DNA of 64,000 nt, from positions 2,356,001 to 2,420,000 of the forward strand of contig NZ_CP085242.1 of the NCBI RefSeq assembly GCF_044810985.1, read 5' to 3'. A model generated the notes under the pieces. It was not told the origin of the DNA and did not search any database. It saw only the letters and a list, made by a program, of their open reading frames with translations. Numbering within the stretch: the first letter of the stretch is position 1; every line of letters starts with the position of its first letter. Positions 27,052 through 36,560 of the stretch are shown here, piece after piece. This DNA is from Marinospirillum sp031581385 (lineage in GTDB: Bacteria; Pseudomonadota; Gammaproteobacteria; Pseudomonadales; Halomonadaceae). The position numbers and the translations under genes are program-made.

Positions 27052-27123
27052 ACAGCCTGACAGGTAGCACCTTGACCAGCATCCGAAGTGGCTTTTTGGT
27101 AAGGCAAGAATAGGTAAGAAAAA

Positions 27124-27360
27124 ATGGCAGATGAGCAGGATTTTGAGCAGCAGTTAAAGCAACTCGAAGAGCTGGTCACCAAGATGGAGTCCGGTGACTT
27201 GTCTCTGGAAGACTCTCTGCAGGCTTTTGAGCAGGGGGTGACACTGACCCGTAATTGCCAGAAGCTGTTGACTGAAGCCGAACAAAGGGTCAGCCGTTTG
27301 CAGGAAAGTCAGGGCCAGGTCGGCTTTGAGCCATTGCCCGGTGGAGGTCAGGTTAACTGA
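27124..27360 (+). CDS. xseB: Exodeoxyribonuclease VII small subunit
   Basis: A 78-residue protein matching XseB in size (E. coli 80). The segment FEQQLKQLEELVTKMESGDL is followed by SLEDSLQAFEQGVTLTRNCQ, the conserved two-helix core. The small subunit binds several-to-one to XseA in the nuclease. Its TGA overlaps the ispA ATG (TGATG), the classic xseB-ispA-dxs arrangement. The large subunit gene is not in the window. Confidence 0.94.
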   Translation: MADEQDFEQQLKQLEELVTKMESGDLSLEDSLQAFEQGVTLTRNCQKLLTEAEQRVSRLQESQGQVGFEPLPGGGQVN

Positions 27361-28235
27361 TGCCTCTTCTGGATCAATTGGCCGCAGCGGCATCTGAGCG
27401 GGTGGATGCCCGGCTGCAAGAGCTGCTGGAAGCAACCCGGGGGCCGGATACCAGTCTTCAGCAAGCCCTGGAATACAGCCTTCTCAATGGTGGCAAGCGC
27501 TTGCGGCCTTTGCTGGTTTACGCCACGGGTCAGGCCTTGGGTGCCTCCTGGGAAAGCTGTGATCGCCCTGCGATGGCGGTGGAGCTGATTCACGCCTATT
27601 CACTAGTGCATGATGACCTGCCTGCCATGGATGATGATGACCTGCGCCGAGGGCGACCCACCTGCCATAAGGCTTTTGATGAAGCCACCGCCATTCTGGC
27701 CGGTGATGCCTTGCAGACCCTGGCCTTTCAGGTTCTGGTGAATGGCGAACAGCCCGCTGCGTTATTGATGGCGCAAACCCTGGCCCAAGCCAGTGGCAGT
27801 CAGGGTATGGTGGGCGGCCAGATGCTGGATTTACAGGCCGAAGGTGAACAACTGACCCTGGAACAACTGGAAAAACTCCACCGTCATAAAACCGGTGCCC
27901 TGATTCGCTGTGCCGTGCGTCTGGGGGGACTGGTTGCCGAAGCTGAAGCGGACACCTTGGAAAAGCTGGATGCTTATGCCTCTGCCCTGGGTCTGGCTTT
28001 TCAGGTTCAGGATGATCTTTTGGATATCAAGGGTGATGCTGCTACCTTGGGTAAGAACACTGGCGCGGATGCTCTGCACCATAAAGCCACCTATCCGGGT
28101 TTGCTGGGGCTGGAAGGCGCCGAGCAGAAAGCTTATGACTTGATCCAGGAAGCCAAATCCAGCTTGCAATCCCTGCCCGGTGACTGGAATGCCCTCCTGG
28201 AGTTGGCTGACTGGTGCATTCAGCGCAATCATTAA
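27360..28235 (+). CDS. ispA: Farnesyl diphosphate synthase
   Basis: A 291-residue trans-prenyltransferase. The first Asp-rich motif is LVHDDLPAMDDDDLRRGRPT (residues about 82-101), the second is FQVQDDLLDIKGD (near 218). The spacing of two residues between the Asp pairs and the size fit the bacterial short-chain (C15) enzyme. It joins isopentenyl diphosphate units to farnesyl diphosphate for ubiquinone, undecaprenyl phosphate and other isoprenoids. It overlaps xseB by one base, and dxs follows after 36 bases. Confidence 0.95.
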   Translation: MPLLDQLAAAASERVDARLQELLEATRGPDTSLQQALEYSLLNGGKRLRPLLVYATGQALGASWESCDRPAMAVELIHAYSLVHDDLPAMDDDDLRRGRPTCHKAFDEATAILAGDALQTLAFQVLVNGEQPAALLMAQTLAQASGSQGMVGGQMLDLQAEGEQLTLEQLEKLHRHKTGALIRCAVRLGGLVAEAEADTLEKLDAYASALGLAFQVQDDLLDIKGDAATLGKNTGADALHHKATYPGLLGLEGAEQKAYDLIQEAKSSLQSLPGDWNALLELADWCIQRNH

Positions 28236-28271
28236 CTTTAATTTTCTATACTAATTTTGAGCTAACGACCC

Positions 28272-30164
28272 ATGTTCGATGCCCTGCCTGATGTGCGCCC
28301 GGAAACGCCTTTGCTGGATACCATTTCTGCCCCCGCAGATATGAAGAAGCTCTCCGAGCGTCAGTTGATTACACTGGCCCGGGAAGTGCGTGCCTGGTTG
28401 CTCTGGAGTGTCAGTCAAACCGGTGGACACTTTGGTGCCGGGCTGGGGGTTGTTGAGCTGACCGTGGCTCTGCACGCCATTTTTGATACCCCGGAAGATC
28501 GCCTGATCTGGGATGTCGGGCATCAGGCCTATCCTCACAAGATCCTCACCGGGCGCAAGGAAGAGCTTTTGACCATTCGCCACAAAGGCGGTCTGGCGGC
28601 TTTTCCCAAGCGTGCGGAATCGGAATTTGATGCCTTTGGTGTCGGGCATTCCAGCACCTCCATCAGTGCCGCTCTGGGTATGGCGATTGCCGCCAAAACC
28701 CAGGGAAGTAAGCGTCGCAGTGTGGCGATCATCGGTGATGGTGCTTTGACGGCGGGTATGGCATTTGAGGCCTTGACTCATGCCGGGCATGTTCAGCCTA
28801 ACCTGTTGGTGATCCTCAATGACAATGAAATGTCTATTTCCGAGAATGTCGGCGGCATGGCGACCTATCTGTCGCGCCTGCTGGTCAGTGAGCCTTATCA
28901 CCAACTGCGAGAAAACAGTCGCCGGGTTCTTTCCAAGCTGCCGCTGGCCTGGGAGCTGGCGCGCAAGACCGAAGAGCAGGTGAAATCCCTGGTGACCCCC
29001 GGCACTCTTTTTGAAGAGCTGGGGTTTAACTACCTTGGCCCGATTGATGGTCACGATCTGCCGGAATTGCTGGCGACCCTGAGAAAACTCAAACACCATT
29101 CCGGCCCCCAGTTTTTGCATCTGGTGACCAAAAAGGGCAAAGGCTTTATTCCTGCGGAAGCCGATCCGATTGGCTACCATGCCCTGACCAAGCTGGAAAA
29201 GCCGGTCAAACCCCTGGAAACCCCGGCACCTCAGCCGGTTGCAAAGAAAAAGAAGCCGAAATATTCCAATGTTTTCGGGCAATGGCTGTGTGACATGGCA
29301 GCAGAAGACAAACGTCTTCTGGGCATTACCCCGGCCATGCGTGAAGGCTCGGATCTGGTGCAGTTTTCCCGCCAGTACCCGGAGCGCTATTTTGATGTGG
29401 CCATTGCCGAACAGCATGCCGTGACCCTGGCCGCCGGTATGGCGTGTGAGGGCATGAAGCCAGTGGTGGCCATCTATTCGACTTTCCTGCAACGCGGCTA
29501 TGATCAGTTGATTCACGATGTGGCGGTGCAGAAACTGGATGTGCTCTTTGCCATCGACCGGGCCGGGGTGGTGGGCGAAGACGGGCCAACCCATCATGGC
29601 ACCCTGGATATCTCTTATTTGCGCTGTATACCGGAAATGGTCGTCATGGCTCCGGCAGATGAAAATGAATGTCGCCAGTTGCTGACGACTGGCTACCACT
29701 ATCCGGGGCCTGCAGCGGTGCGCTACCCCAGAGGTACCGGACCAGGCGTGGAAATCCAGAAAGAGCTGACGCCTTTGCCTTTGGGCAAGGCCGAGGTGCG
29801 CCGTCAAGGCAAAAAAATTGCTCTACTGGCACTGGGAAGCCTGGTTTCCACAGCGGAAAAAGTGGCCGAACAACTGGATGCCACCCTGGTCAATTTGCGT
29901 TTTGTAAAACCCCTGGATGAGCAACTTCTTCTGGAAATGGCAGCCAGCCATGAGCTGCTGGTGACTCTGGAAGAAAGTGCCGTCATGGGCGGGGTGGGCA
30001 GTGCCATTAATGAATTCTATGCAGCCCGGGATCTCCAGCCCAGGCTGCTGAACCTGGGCATCCCCGACCGCTGGATCGATCAGGGTACACCCGCAGAACT
30101 GCTGGCTGACTGTGAGCTGGACGAAGCCGGTATTCTGCAGGCGATCCAGGAGCGTCTGGGTTAA
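28272..30164 (+). CDS. dxs: 1-deoxy-D-xylulose-5-phosphate synthase
   Basis: A 630-residue thiamine-diphosphate enzyme of normal length. The ThDP/Mg motif GDGALTAGMAFEALTHAG is present, followed by LNDNEMSISENVGGMATYLS; the transketolase-type C-terminal half has FDVAIAEQHAVTLAAGMACE and DRAGVVGEDGPTHHG. It condenses pyruvate with glyceraldehyde 3-phosphate, the first step of the MEP pathway that feeds ispA. Its stop overlaps the convergent SDR gene by four bases. Confidence 0.97.
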   Translation: MFDALPDVRPETPLLDTISAPADMKKLSERQLITLAREVRAWLLWSVSQTGGHFGAGLGVVELTVALHAIFDTPEDRLIWDVGHQAYPHKILTGRKEELLTIRHKGGLAAFPKRAESEFDAFGVGHSSTSISAALGMAIAAKTQGSKRRSVAIIGDGALTAGMAFEALTHAGHVQPNLLVILNDNEMSISENVGGMATYLSRLLVSEPYHQLRENSRRVLSKLPLAWELARKTEEQVKSLVTPGTLFEELGFNYLGPIDGHDLPELLATLRKLKHHSGPQFLHLVTKKGKGFIPAEADPIGYHALTKLEKPVKPLETPAPQPVAKKKKPKYSNVFGQWLCDMAAEDKRLLGITPAMREGSDLVQFSRQYPERYFDVAIAEQHAVTLAAGMACEGMKPVVAIYSTFLQRGYDQLIHDVAVQKLDVLFAIDRAGVVGEDGPTHHGTLDISYLRCIPEMVVMAPADENECRQLLTTGYHYPGPAAVRYPRGTGPGVEIQKELTPLPLGKAEVRRQGKKIALLALGSLVSTAEKVAEQLDATLVNLRFVKPLDEQLLLEMAASHELLVTLEESAVMGGVGSAINEFYAARDLQPRLLNLGIPDRWIDQGTPAELLADCELDEAGILQAIQERLG

Positions 30165-30997
30165 CTGCGGTTCTGCAGCAGGGGCGCATAACCTTCCCGA
30201 TAACTGGGATAGCGAAAATGAAAGCCAGTGTCTTTCAGGCGCTGGCTGCTGATGCGTTTGTTGCCTCCACGGCTGGGCAGATCCTTGCCCGGTTGCGGCA
30301 AGCGGCCCAGTTGATGGGCCAGCCAACGGGTGATTTCCTGCAGGGTTGCCGGTTCACAATCGCTGACCAGATAGGTTTCCTCAAGAGACTGGCCGGAAGC
30401 CTCCCTTTCCATCAGATGCAGAATGGCTCGGGCGCCGTCTTCAAGATGCACACGGTTGGAATACTTCAGGGGTTGTTCGGGCGGGAAACGTCCTTCCTTG
30501 ACCTGACGAATCAGCCTTTCCCGGCCCGGCCCATAGATGCCTGAAAAGCGCAGGATGGTGACAGGCCAGGGTGACTGGTAAAGAGCCTCTTCACCCTGCA
30601 GCAGCAATTGCCCGGCAAAACTCTGTGGCCGGGTTTCACTCTCCTCATTCACTTCCTCACCGGACTCCTGTCCGTAAACACCTGTGGAAGAAATAAAGAA
30701 AATCCTTTTGGGCGATACTTTTTGTCGCACCAGGCTGTCTAGGAGTTGCTCAACGCCCTCCAGGTAGGCCAGTCTATAGGCTTCAGGAGAAAACTCATCG
30801 GCAGAAAGGGAGTAGAGAATATAGTCCAGCTCAGGAAGAGGCGGTGCCGGTTGTGGCAGAGTCCAGGCCAGAGGTTGAATCCCTTCCTCCAGCAGATGCA
30901 GAGAACGACGCGCCCCCCAGACCTGGTGACCCTCTTGCAGCAGCAGGCGGCCTACCCAACTGCCCAGATCTCCACACCCCAACAGCAAGCAGCGCAT
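30161..30997 (-). CDS. NAD(P)-dependent epimerase-like SDR (YeeZ type)
   Basis: A 278-residue atypical short-chain dehydrogenase. The N-terminal nucleotide-binding sequence is MRCLLLGCGDLGSWVGRLLL, and the active-site region FFISSTGVYGQESGEEVNEE supplies the Ser and Tyr. C-terminal sequence includes RVHLEDGARAILHLMEREAS, common in this subgroup. These proteins resemble E. coli YeeZ; the reaction is not established. The gene is divergent from oxyR with a 109-base AT-rich gap and convergent with dxs. Confidence 0.8.
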   Translation of the reverse strand: MRCLLLGCGDLGSWVGRLLLQEGHQVWGARRSLHLLEEGIQPLAWTLPQPAPPLPELDYILYSLSADEFSPEAYRLAYLEGVEQLLDSLVRQKVSPKRIFFISSTGVYGQESGEEVNEESETRPQSFAGQLLLQGEEALYQSPWPVTILRFSGIYGPGRERLIRQVKEGRFPPEQPLKYSNRVHLEDGARAILHLMEREASGQSLEETYLVSDCEPATLQEITRWLAHQLGRLPQPGKDLPSRGGNKRISSQRLKDTGFHFRYPSYREGYAPLLQNRS

Positions 30998-31106
30998 AAC
31001 CAGTCTCCATAGTGATAAAGGATTAAATTCTGTTAACTTGATTATTTAAATTTATGATGCATACTTTCAAACAAGCCAGTAAGCCCGAAGAGGATGCCCA
31101 AATATC

Positions 31107-32012
31107 ATGACGCTGACTGAATTGAAGTACATAGTAACCTTGGCACAGGAAAAACACTTCGGGCATGCTGCCGAACGCTGTTTTGTCAGCCAGCCGACCC
31201 TGAGTGTAGCGGTTAAAAAGCTTGAAGACGAGCTGGGTGTGGCTCTGTTTGAGCGCAGTAAAAGTGCGGTGCAGTTAACACCCACTGGAGAAAAAATTGT
31301 GGCCCAGGCTGGAAGGGTTCTGGAACAGGCGGCTTCCATCAAGGAGATGGCACAGCTGGGTAAGAACCAACTGACCTCCCCTTTGCGGGTGGGGGCCATT
31401 TACACCATCGGTCCCTATCTGTTTCCTCATCTGGTGCCTGCCCTGCATGAGCAGGCTCCCAACATGCCCTTGTACATTGAAGAAAATTTCACGGCCAATC
31501 TGCGGCGCAAACTGCGCTCGGGTGAGCTGGATGCCATCATCATTGCCCTGCCTTTCACGGAAACCGATGTGGTCACCCGCACCCTGTACGATGAGCCTTT
31601 TGAAGTTCTGCTGCCCAAAACCCATGCCTGGGTGGACAGGGTGGATGTTCCCATTGCCGATCTGACGACTGAAAAACTCCTGATGCTGGGTGAGGGTCAT
31701 TGCTTTCGGGATCAGGTTATTGAGGCTTGCCCGGCACTGGAAGCCAACCTCAAGAACCCCGAGCAAACCCTGGTGGCCGAAGGCGGCTCGCTGGAAACCA
31801 TTCGCCATATGGTGGCTTCCGGCCTGGGTATCACCGTGTTACCGCATTCAGCCATAGGCACCAGCCAGTATGCCCCGGATGTGTTGGTGACCCGTCCTTT
31901 CCAGGAGCCGGTGCCTTCACGCAGTGTGGCTGTGGCCTGGCGAACCAGCTTTCCCCGCCCCAAGGCCATAGAAGCTCTGGTGCAGGCGGTCGGCCAATTC
32001 AAGAAGGCTTGA
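31107..32012 (+). CDS. oxyR: Hydrogen peroxide-sensing LysR regulator OxyR
   Basis: A 301-residue LysR protein. The winged helix is at residues 1-60 (MTLTELKYIVTLAQEKHFGH). The two redox cysteines are placed as in OxyR: the first in EGHCFRDQ and the second nine residues later in EACPAL, so peroxide sensing by disulfide formation is expected. It ends one base before recG, which indicates an oxyR-recG operon as in Pseudomonas. OxyR activates catalase and alkyl hydroperoxide reductase genes. No convincing OxyR operator was recognised upstream. Confidence 0.92.
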   Translation: MTLTELKYIVTLAQEKHFGHAAERCFVSQPTLSVAVKKLEDELGVALFERSKSAVQLTPTGEKIVAQAGRVLEQAASIKEMAQLGKNQLTSPLRVGAIYTIGPYLFPHLVPALHEQAPNMPLYIEENFTANLRRKLRSGELDAIIIALPFTETDVVTRTLYDEPFEVLLPKTHAWVDRVDVPIADLTTEKLLMLGEGHCFRDQVIEACPALEANLKNPEQTLVAEGGSLETIRHMVASGLGITVLPHSAIGTSQYAPDVLVTRPFQEPVPSRSVAVAWRTSFPRPKAIEALVQAVGQFKKA

Positions 32013-32013
32013 G

Positions 32014-34119
32014 ATGACCGCCAGGCCGCTGCAGGAAGTGCCGGTGACCGAACTCAAGGGAGTCGGCCAGGCTCTGGCTGAACGTCTAGCCAAGCTGGGA
32101 ATTGTCAGCCTGCAGGATCTTTTGCTGCACCTTCCGTTGCGCTATGAAGATCGCACCCAGGTGAGCAGTCTGGGTAGTCTGCGGGTGGGCAGCACCGCTG
32201 TGCTGGAAGGTGAGATCGTTAGCAGTGAAGTCAGTCAGGGTCGCAGGCGCAGTCTGCTGGTACGGATTCGTGATGGCAGTGGTCTTCTGGGGCTGAGGTT
32301 TTTTCATTTCTCGGCCGCCATGAAGCGCCAGTTGGAACCCGAAAAAAGGCTGCGCTGTTATGGCGAAGCCCGCCCCGGTGCCACCGGGTTGGAAATCTAC
32401 CACCCGGAATTCAGGGTGCTGCGGGATGATCTACCACCACCTCCTCTGGAACAGCAACTGACCCCGGTTTATCCGGTCACCGAGGGCCTGCAGCAGAATC
32501 GTATCCGTCAACTGTTGGAGCAAGCACTTCAGGTCCTGCAAACCCAGCCTCCTGAAGAGCTCTTGCCCACCAGCCTTCTGCAGGCAGCGGCATTTCAGCA
32601 TTTAATGAACTGGTCGTTGACGGAAGCTCTGCAGTATCTGCACCACCCCCCCGTGGAAGCCGACCTGGCCGAGCTGGCGGAAGGCAGACACCCGGCGCAA
32701 AGACGCCTGGCTCTGGAAGAGCTGTTCACCCAGCAACTGGGCATGCTTTTGCTGCGCCAGAAAAGTCGTGAACAAGCCGCCCACCCCCTGATCGGCCAGG
32801 CCACAGCACTGGAAAACCAACTGATCCAAAGCCTGCCTTTTCAGCTCACTTCTGCCCAGGAGCGGGTGCTGAGAGAAATCAATACCGATCTCACCCAGCC
32901 CCATCCCATGCTGCGTCTGGTTCAGGGGGACGTGGGTTCCGGCAAGACTCTGGTGGCGGCCCTGGCCTGCCTGAAAGCTCTGGCCAGTGGCTACCAGGCG
33001 GCCATGATGGCCCCCACAGAGCTGCTGGCCGAACAGCATTACCAGAATTTAACCGCCTGGCTGGAACCTCTGGGGATTCAGGTGGACTGGCTGGCGGGGA
33101 AAATGAAAGGCAAGCAGCGTGAGGGGGCCTTACAACGCCTGGCTGAGGGTGAAACCCAGTTACTGGTCGGCACCCATGCCCTGTTTCAAAGTGAAGTGGT
33201 TTTTGCCCGCCTGGCACTGGTGGTGATTGATGAGCAGCATCGCTTCGGGGTGCACCAGCGTCTGGCCCTGCGTGACAAGGGGCAGGCTGGTGAGTGTCTG
33301 CCCCATCAGTTGATCATGACCGCCACCCCCATCCCCCGCACCCTGGCCATGAGTGCTTATGCCGATCTGGATGTTTCCGTCATTGATGAATTGCCCCCCG
33401 GTCGCCAGCCCGTCACCACTCTGGCCCTGCCGGACAGTCGCAGACCGGAAGTGATTGCCAGGGTCAGAAAGGCTTGTTTGGAAGGGCGGCAAGCCTACTG
33501 GGTGTGTACTCTGATTGAAGAATCCGAAGTGCTGGAGTGTCAGGCTGCCGAAGTCACCTGGCAGGAATTGCAGGAAGCCTTGCCGGAACTGAAAATTGCT
33601 CTGGTACATGGACGCATGAAGCCCGCTGAAAAAGCGCAGATCATGGCGGATTTCAAGGCGGGTCTGTCGCAACTGCTGGTGGCGACCACGGTTATCGAAG
33701 TGGGTGTGGATGTGCCCAATGCCAGCCTGATGATTATTGATAATGCCGAACGCCTGGGCCTGGCCCAGTTGCATCAGTTGCGCGGACGGGTCGGGCGCGG
33801 CTCAACGGCCAGTTATTGCACCCTGATCTATCATCCGCCTTTGTCCCAGCTGGGGCGGGAAAGGCTGCAGGCCATGCGCGAAAGCAGCGACGGTTTTATC
33901 ATTGCCCAGAAAGACCTGGAAATACGTGGGCCGGGCGAGCTTTTGGGAACCCGGCAAACCGGGGAAGTGGAGTTACGTATTGCCAACCTGAAGCGGGATG
34001 CCTTTCTGCTGGAAGGGTTAAAACCCTGCGCTGTTCAGTTGTTGCAGCAGAATCCCTTACAAGCCAAGCGGTTGCTGGCCCGTTGGCGCGGCGACAAGCT
34101 GCGTTTTGCTCAGGTTTAA
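32014..34119 (+). CDS. recG: ATP-dependent DNA helicase RecG
   Basis: A 701-residue RecG. It has the N-terminal wedge (OB) domain (TELKGVGQALAERLAKLGIV at the start), Walker A GDVGSGKTLVAAL, the DEQH box in VIDEQHRFGVHQR, motif III MTATPIPRTL, and the helicase C-terminal motifs TTVIEVGVDVPNASLMII and QLRGRVGRGSTASYC. RecG remodels stalled forks and Holliday junctions. It starts one base after the oxyR stop, so its expression is tied to the oxyR transcript. Confidence 0.97.
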   Translation: MTARPLQEVPVTELKGVGQALAERLAKLGIVSLQDLLLHLPLRYEDRTQVSSLGSLRVGSTAVLEGEIVSSEVSQGRRRSLLVRIRDGSGLLGLRFFHFSAAMKRQLEPEKRLRCYGEARPGATGLEIYHPEFRVLRDDLPPPPLEQQLTPVYPVTEGLQQNRIRQLLEQALQVLQTQPPEELLPTSLLQAAAFQHLMNWSLTEALQYLHHPPVEADLAELAEGRHPAQRRLALEELFTQQLGMLLLRQKSREQAAHPLIGQATALENQLIQSLPFQLTSAQERVLREINTDLTQPHPMLRLVQGDVGSGKTLVAALACLKALASGYQAAMMAPTELLAEQHYQNLTAWLEPLGIQVDWLAGKMKGKQREGALQRLAEGETQLLVGTHALFQSEVVFARLALVVIDEQHRFGVHQRLALRDKGQAGECLPHQLIMTATPIPRTLAMSAYADLDVSVIDELPPGRQPVTTLALPDSRRPEVIARVRKACLEGRQAYWVCTLIEESEVLECQAAEVTWQELQEALPELKIALVHGRMKPAEKAQIMADFKAGLSQLLVATTVIEVGVDVPNASLMIIDNAERLGLAQLHQLRGRVGRGSTASYCTLIYHPPLSQLGRERLQAMRESSDGFIIAQKDLEIRGPGELLGTRQTGEVELRIANLKRDAFLLEGLKPCAVQLLQQNPLQAKRLLARWRGDKLRFAQV

Positions 34120-34234
34120 TCCCAGCCATACCTCGACTTTCCGCCCGTCAGCGCTTAACCTACTCATAACACGTTTACGTCAGATACTTGGATCTTTACC
34201 TATCGTTACTGATCCTTGATAAAAGGAGCAATCC

Positions 34235-35632
34235 ATGTCGCAGGGCGCAATGAACATCAAACCCAATTATTCTGTAGCCGACTTGGCCGGTGAAGCCCTT
34301 GAAAGTCGCAAGGTACCCCGCGGGCATGCCAATCCCAACCAGTTATTACGCAGCACCCTTCTGCAGGCGGTGGATGGCTTTAACCTCCAGGCCGCTTATC
34401 CGGCGCACTGTTTGCTGGATCTTCAGAAACTGAATGCCGGAGGAACCGACTGGCGGGCGCGCTCACCGGATTACCGTCAAAGTCTGCTGCGGGATTTGAA
34501 GGTGGAGTCCCTGCCTGCCCTGCCCGGTATTCTGCCCATGCCCCTCTGCGTGGATTTGCGTTATCTGGAAACCGACTGGGTTTTTGTGGAATCCGGTGAC
34601 CCGGAGTTTTTATTGCGTTTTACCCGCGACGAATATGCTTTGTTGATTGCCGGTGCCCAGGCTGAAGAAGAGGAATTTTCCGTGCCTCTCACCGAAGCCC
34701 GCCCCAACCTGGATTTTCCCCAGCGGGATGAAAAGGAAATTCGTTTTGCTGTGGAGGCCATCACCCAGCAAAGGGTGCGCGCCCGTTTGAGTGAATCCAT
34801 TGAAATTGCCCCCCTGCCGTTGAGTTCCCAGCGCCTGCTGAAACTCCAGACCCAGGAAGACGTCAGCGGCACCGAGCTGGCGCGAGTGATTGAAATGGAC
34901 CCCAGTCTGGCTTCCCAGGTCATCAGCTGGGCCAACTCACCCTACTATGGGGCTCCAGGCAGTATTCGCTCGATCCAGGACGCGGTGATCCGGGTGCTGG
35001 GCTTTGATCTGACCATGAATCTGGCCCTGGGCCTGGCTATGTCCAAGCAAATACGCCTGCCCAAGGATGGTGTTCACGGCCACAGCCACTTCTGGCGCGA
35101 TGCCTTGATGCGTGCGCTGATGGTGGAAAAGCTGGTCAAGAAAATCAAGCCTCTGGCACGCCCTTATGCAGGCATGGCCTATCTGGCCGGCTTGCTGCAC
35201 AATTTTGGTTATCTGGTGCTGGCGGAAGTCTTCCCGCCCTATTTCTCGCTTTACTGCCGCAACCAGGAAGCCAACCCCCATGTTCCGCCCATGTATCTTG
35301 AACGCTTTCTGTTCGGGATCACCCGCGAGCAGATTGCCAGCTACCTTTTCAACACCTGGGGTCTGCCCAATGAAATGTGCATAGCCATCCGTCAGCAGCA
35401 CAACCCGCATTACACCGGGCCTCACTTCAAGTATTCCAACCTGCTTTATCTGGCTCACCAGTATATGCATCCCCAGTGGGAACAGCAGGTGACGCGTATC
35501 TCACCGGCTGTTTATGACCGCCTGGAACTGTCAGCAGAAGACGCCATGGCCGCACGCCAGGAACTGGATGAAATGCCCAATGAAGCCATGGAAGATTTTG
35601 TGCGGATGCTGGAATCCAGCACCAAACGCTGA
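34235..35632 (+). CDS. HDOD domain signalling protein
   Basis: A 465-residue protein. The first 160 residues look like a YbaK/prolyl-tRNA deacylase-related domain in this family, judged by the Pseudomonas relative beside recG; the match here is only by layout. Residues about 185-400 are an HDOD domain (PLPLSSQRLLKLQTQEDVSG, EMDPSLASQVISWANSPYYG, AYLAGLLHNFGYLVLAEVFP). HDOD proteins lack the catalytic HD pair and act in signal transduction, often linked to biofilm, motility or cyclic-di-GMP. The ribosome-binding site AAAAGGAGCAATCC precedes the ATG at 34235. Confidence 0.85.
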   Translation: MSQGAMNIKPNYSVADLAGEALESRKVPRGHANPNQLLRSTLLQAVDGFNLQAAYPAHCLLDLQKLNAGGTDWRARSPDYRQSLLRDLKVESLPALPGILPMPLCVDLRYLETDWVFVESGDPEFLLRFTRDEYALLIAGAQAEEEEFSVPLTEARPNLDFPQRDEKEIRFAVEAITQQRVRARLSESIEIAPLPLSSQRLLKLQTQEDVSGTELARVIEMDPSLASQVISWANSPYYGAPGSIRSIQDAVIRVLGFDLTMNLALGLAMSKQIRLPKDGVHGHSHFWRDALMRALMVEKLVKKIKPLARPYAGMAYLAGLLHNFGYLVLAEVFPPYFSLYCRNQEANPHVPPMYLERFLFGITREQIASYLFNTWGLPNEMCIAIRQQHNPHYTGPHFKYSNLLYLAHQYMHPQWEQQVTRISPAVYDRLELSAEDAMAARQELDEMPNEAMEDFVRMLESSTKR

Positions 35633-35724
35633 CAAGCCAGACTGTTGCAAAACGGCAACATTGAATAAAAAGCTCTCCCTGACGAGACTGGAGGATAAAC
35701 CTCCAGCAAAAGGGCAGCCGTGTT

Positions 35725-36525
35725 TTGAAAATAAAGGCCAGGCAATTATGGGGCTTTCTGGGGTTTTGGCTGGTACTGGGCGCAGTGCAAAACCTCGCCT
35801 GGGCCGAGGAATCGGAAACCCTGGACAAGGCTTTTGAGTCAGCCGCTCGGGAAACAGCTACTGCTGAAGATGAAATCGAGTGGCGCAGTGAAGCCCAGGT
35901 CGGGTTTCTCAATAGTCGCGGTAAAACCAACGACCGCACTTTCAATGGTCGCGTCCGGATCAGGGCTGAAACACCCCGTTGGCGCAATGACTCGCGGGCG
36001 CATTTTTTGCACACCCGCAGCGATGGCAAAGTGACCCAGGAAGCCTTTACAGCCAGTCACCAAACCGATTACCAGTGGACCCAGCAGTTTTATTCGCTGC
36101 TGTTCACGGGTTTACAAAGTGACCGTTTTGCAACCTTCCGTTATGAATACGATCTGGTGGGCGGTCTGGGTTACCGGGTGATTCGGGATGTTCGCCAGGA
36201 ATGGGATCTGGAGGCAGGCCTGGGTGGGCAATACACAGAACGTACAGGTCCCCCCAGGGAAACCGGGTTCAGTCCCCTGGGTCGCCTGGTCAGCAAATAC
36301 CGTCAGGAATTGGGTGAAAACCTGGAATTCCAGCAAACTCTTGCCTATAACTTCTCCCAGGAAGTGGAAGACCTGCGTCTTTACAACAGTCTGGCCGTCA
36401 AAGCCAACAAGCATCTGGCGGTCAGTTTGAGTTATGAATGGCGACGGTCAGTCGACCAGCAGAATCTGGTTTCCAGCTATGACCAGATCACCACCCTCAA
36501 CTTGATCTACTCTTGGGAGCCTTAG
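35725..36525 (+). CDS. DUF481 outer-membrane-type protein
   Basis: A 266-residue exported protein. The signal peptide (MKIKARQLWGFLGFWLVLGA, cleavage after LAWA) is followed by alternating hydrophobic/polar strands typical of a beta-barrel (AQVGFLNSRGKTNDRTFNGR, VGGLGYRVIRDVRQEWDLEA) and a C-terminus ending YSWEP. The pattern fits DUF481, salt-induced outer-membrane proteins of unknown function. The start appears to be TTG at 35725: an in-frame TGA lies at 35680-35682, no ATG or GTG lies between, and AAAGGG is 10 bases upstream. Confidence 0.75.
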   Translation: MKIKARQLWGFLGFWLVLGAVQNLAWAEESETLDKAFESAARETATAEDEIEWRSEAQVGFLNSRGKTNDRTFNGRVRIRAETPRWRNDSRAHFLHTRSDGKVTQEAFTASHQTDYQWTQQFYSLLFTGLQSDRFATFRYEYDLVGGLGYRVIRDVRQEWDLEAGLGGQYTERTGPPRETGFSPLGRLVSKYRQELGENLEFQQTLAYNFSQEVEDLRLYNSLAVKANKHLAVSLSYEWRRSVDQQNLVSSYDQITTLNLIYSWEP

Positions 36526-36560
36526 GCGTATAAACTTGAGCCAGGAACCCAAGGAGTTAA

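Noticed and set aside
27100..27300. GacA binding site for the GGA-hairpin element
   Set aside because: No TGTAAG-N6-CTTACA palindrome; only two CTTACC direct repeats on the minus strand, which do not match the known site.
30998..31106. OxyR operator (ATAG-N7-CTAT repeats) upstream of oxyR
   Set aside because: Only ATAG at one place and weak half matches further on; the fit is too poor.
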